From Pedobacter borealis DSM 19626 (GTDB lineage: Bacteria > Bacteroidota > Bacteroidia > Sphingobacteriales > Sphingobacteriaceae), in the NCBI RefSeq assembly GCF_000708285.2, contig NZ_JAUG01000005.1:1-64000 (forward strand): DNA of 64,000 nucleotides, written 5' to 3'. This document shows positions 63,938 through 64,000 of the stretch, piece after piece. The notes beneath the pieces were generated by a model, which made no database searches, was not told the origin of the DNA, and worked only from the letters and a program-made list of their open reading frames with translations. Positions within the stretch are counted from its first letter, which is position 1. Every line of letters starts with the position of its first letter. The position numbers and the translations under genes were made by a program.

Positions 63938-64000
63938 ATGAAAAAATTTTTCTCTCTGCTGTGTTTAGCGCTTATCGCTATAACAGTATTTGTCATCTCT
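63938..64000 (+). CDS. Start of an exported protein, cut by the window end
   Basis: Twenty-one codons from ATG 63938 read MKKFFSLLCLALIAITVF and on to the last base, a classical signal peptide. The mature protein is outside the window, so its function cannot be told. Confidence 0.7.
   Translation, partial: MKKFFSLLCLALIAITVFVIS

Noticed and set aside
1..64000. CRISPR arrays, tRNA or rRNA genes
   Set aside because: No regularly spaced repeats and no recognisable tRNA/rRNA segments were seen by eye on either strand; a covariance-model scan would settle tRNAs.

Overview
The window looks like chromosome or an integrated element from a Bacteroidota bacterium, most likely Sphingobacteriaceae (Pedobacter or Mucilaginibacter-like). 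The reasons are the YWFCY-type coupling protein with Bacteroides-style mobilization genes, DUF6443-type Rhs proteins, TAnnTTTG -7 promoter boxes, an ISAon1-like insertion sequence and moderate to low GC. No rRNA, tRNA or CRISPR array was seen. Nearly everything is accessory DNA: defence, mobilization and toxin/immunity genes.

Layout. 1-1455: a complete two-ORF insertion sequence whose left end is base 1, so the contig may break there. 1884-11910: a leftward defence-like block with an S8 protease, a metallo-beta-lactamase-fold hydrolase, an unknown 428-residue protein and a 1571-residue STAND NTPase with a PD-(D/E)XK-like N-terminus. 12148-13730: a PPP-type phosphatase and a CoiA-like protein, flanked by two diverged direct copies of a divergent promoter region. 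The right copy keeps only the first 14 codons of a second S8 protease. 14313-23184: a GHKL ATPase fused to DUF3883, followed by an 1885-residue STAND protein, again with a nuclease-like N-terminus. 23303-29644: the imuA-imuB-dnaE2 mutagenesis cassette, divergent from a LexA-like HTH/S24 regulator. 29690-35282: a tight four-gene operon hsdM-hsdS-AAA ATPase-HNH nuclease with no HsdR.

35774-45131: an integrative or mobilizable element backbone. It holds a small membrane protein, a C5 cytosine methyltransferase carrying a second conserved-looking frame inside it, several element-specific proteins (two of them broken), a candidate oriT, a ribbon-helix-helix accessory protein, a relaxase and a VirD4-like coupling protein. 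45212-50499: exported, lipoprotein and membrane proteins of unknown function, with an orphan 3' end of a second coupling-protein gene among them. 50630-61539: a leftward Rhs toxin locus (barrel protein, Rhs-like shell, Rhs protein with a GIY-YIG-like C-terminal toxin, then three immunity-type genes). 61625-64000: small regulators and unknowns, including an XRE protein preceded by twin operators, and the start of an exported protein cut by the window end.

How it may work together: this reads as a defence island next to a mobilizable element. STAND/nuclease proteins and the HsdMS-AAA-HNH operon would act against invaders, the SOS cassette would raise mutation under damage, the methyltransferase would protect the element, and the Rhs locus would act against competitors. 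Functions come from motifs read by eye; no database search was possible.
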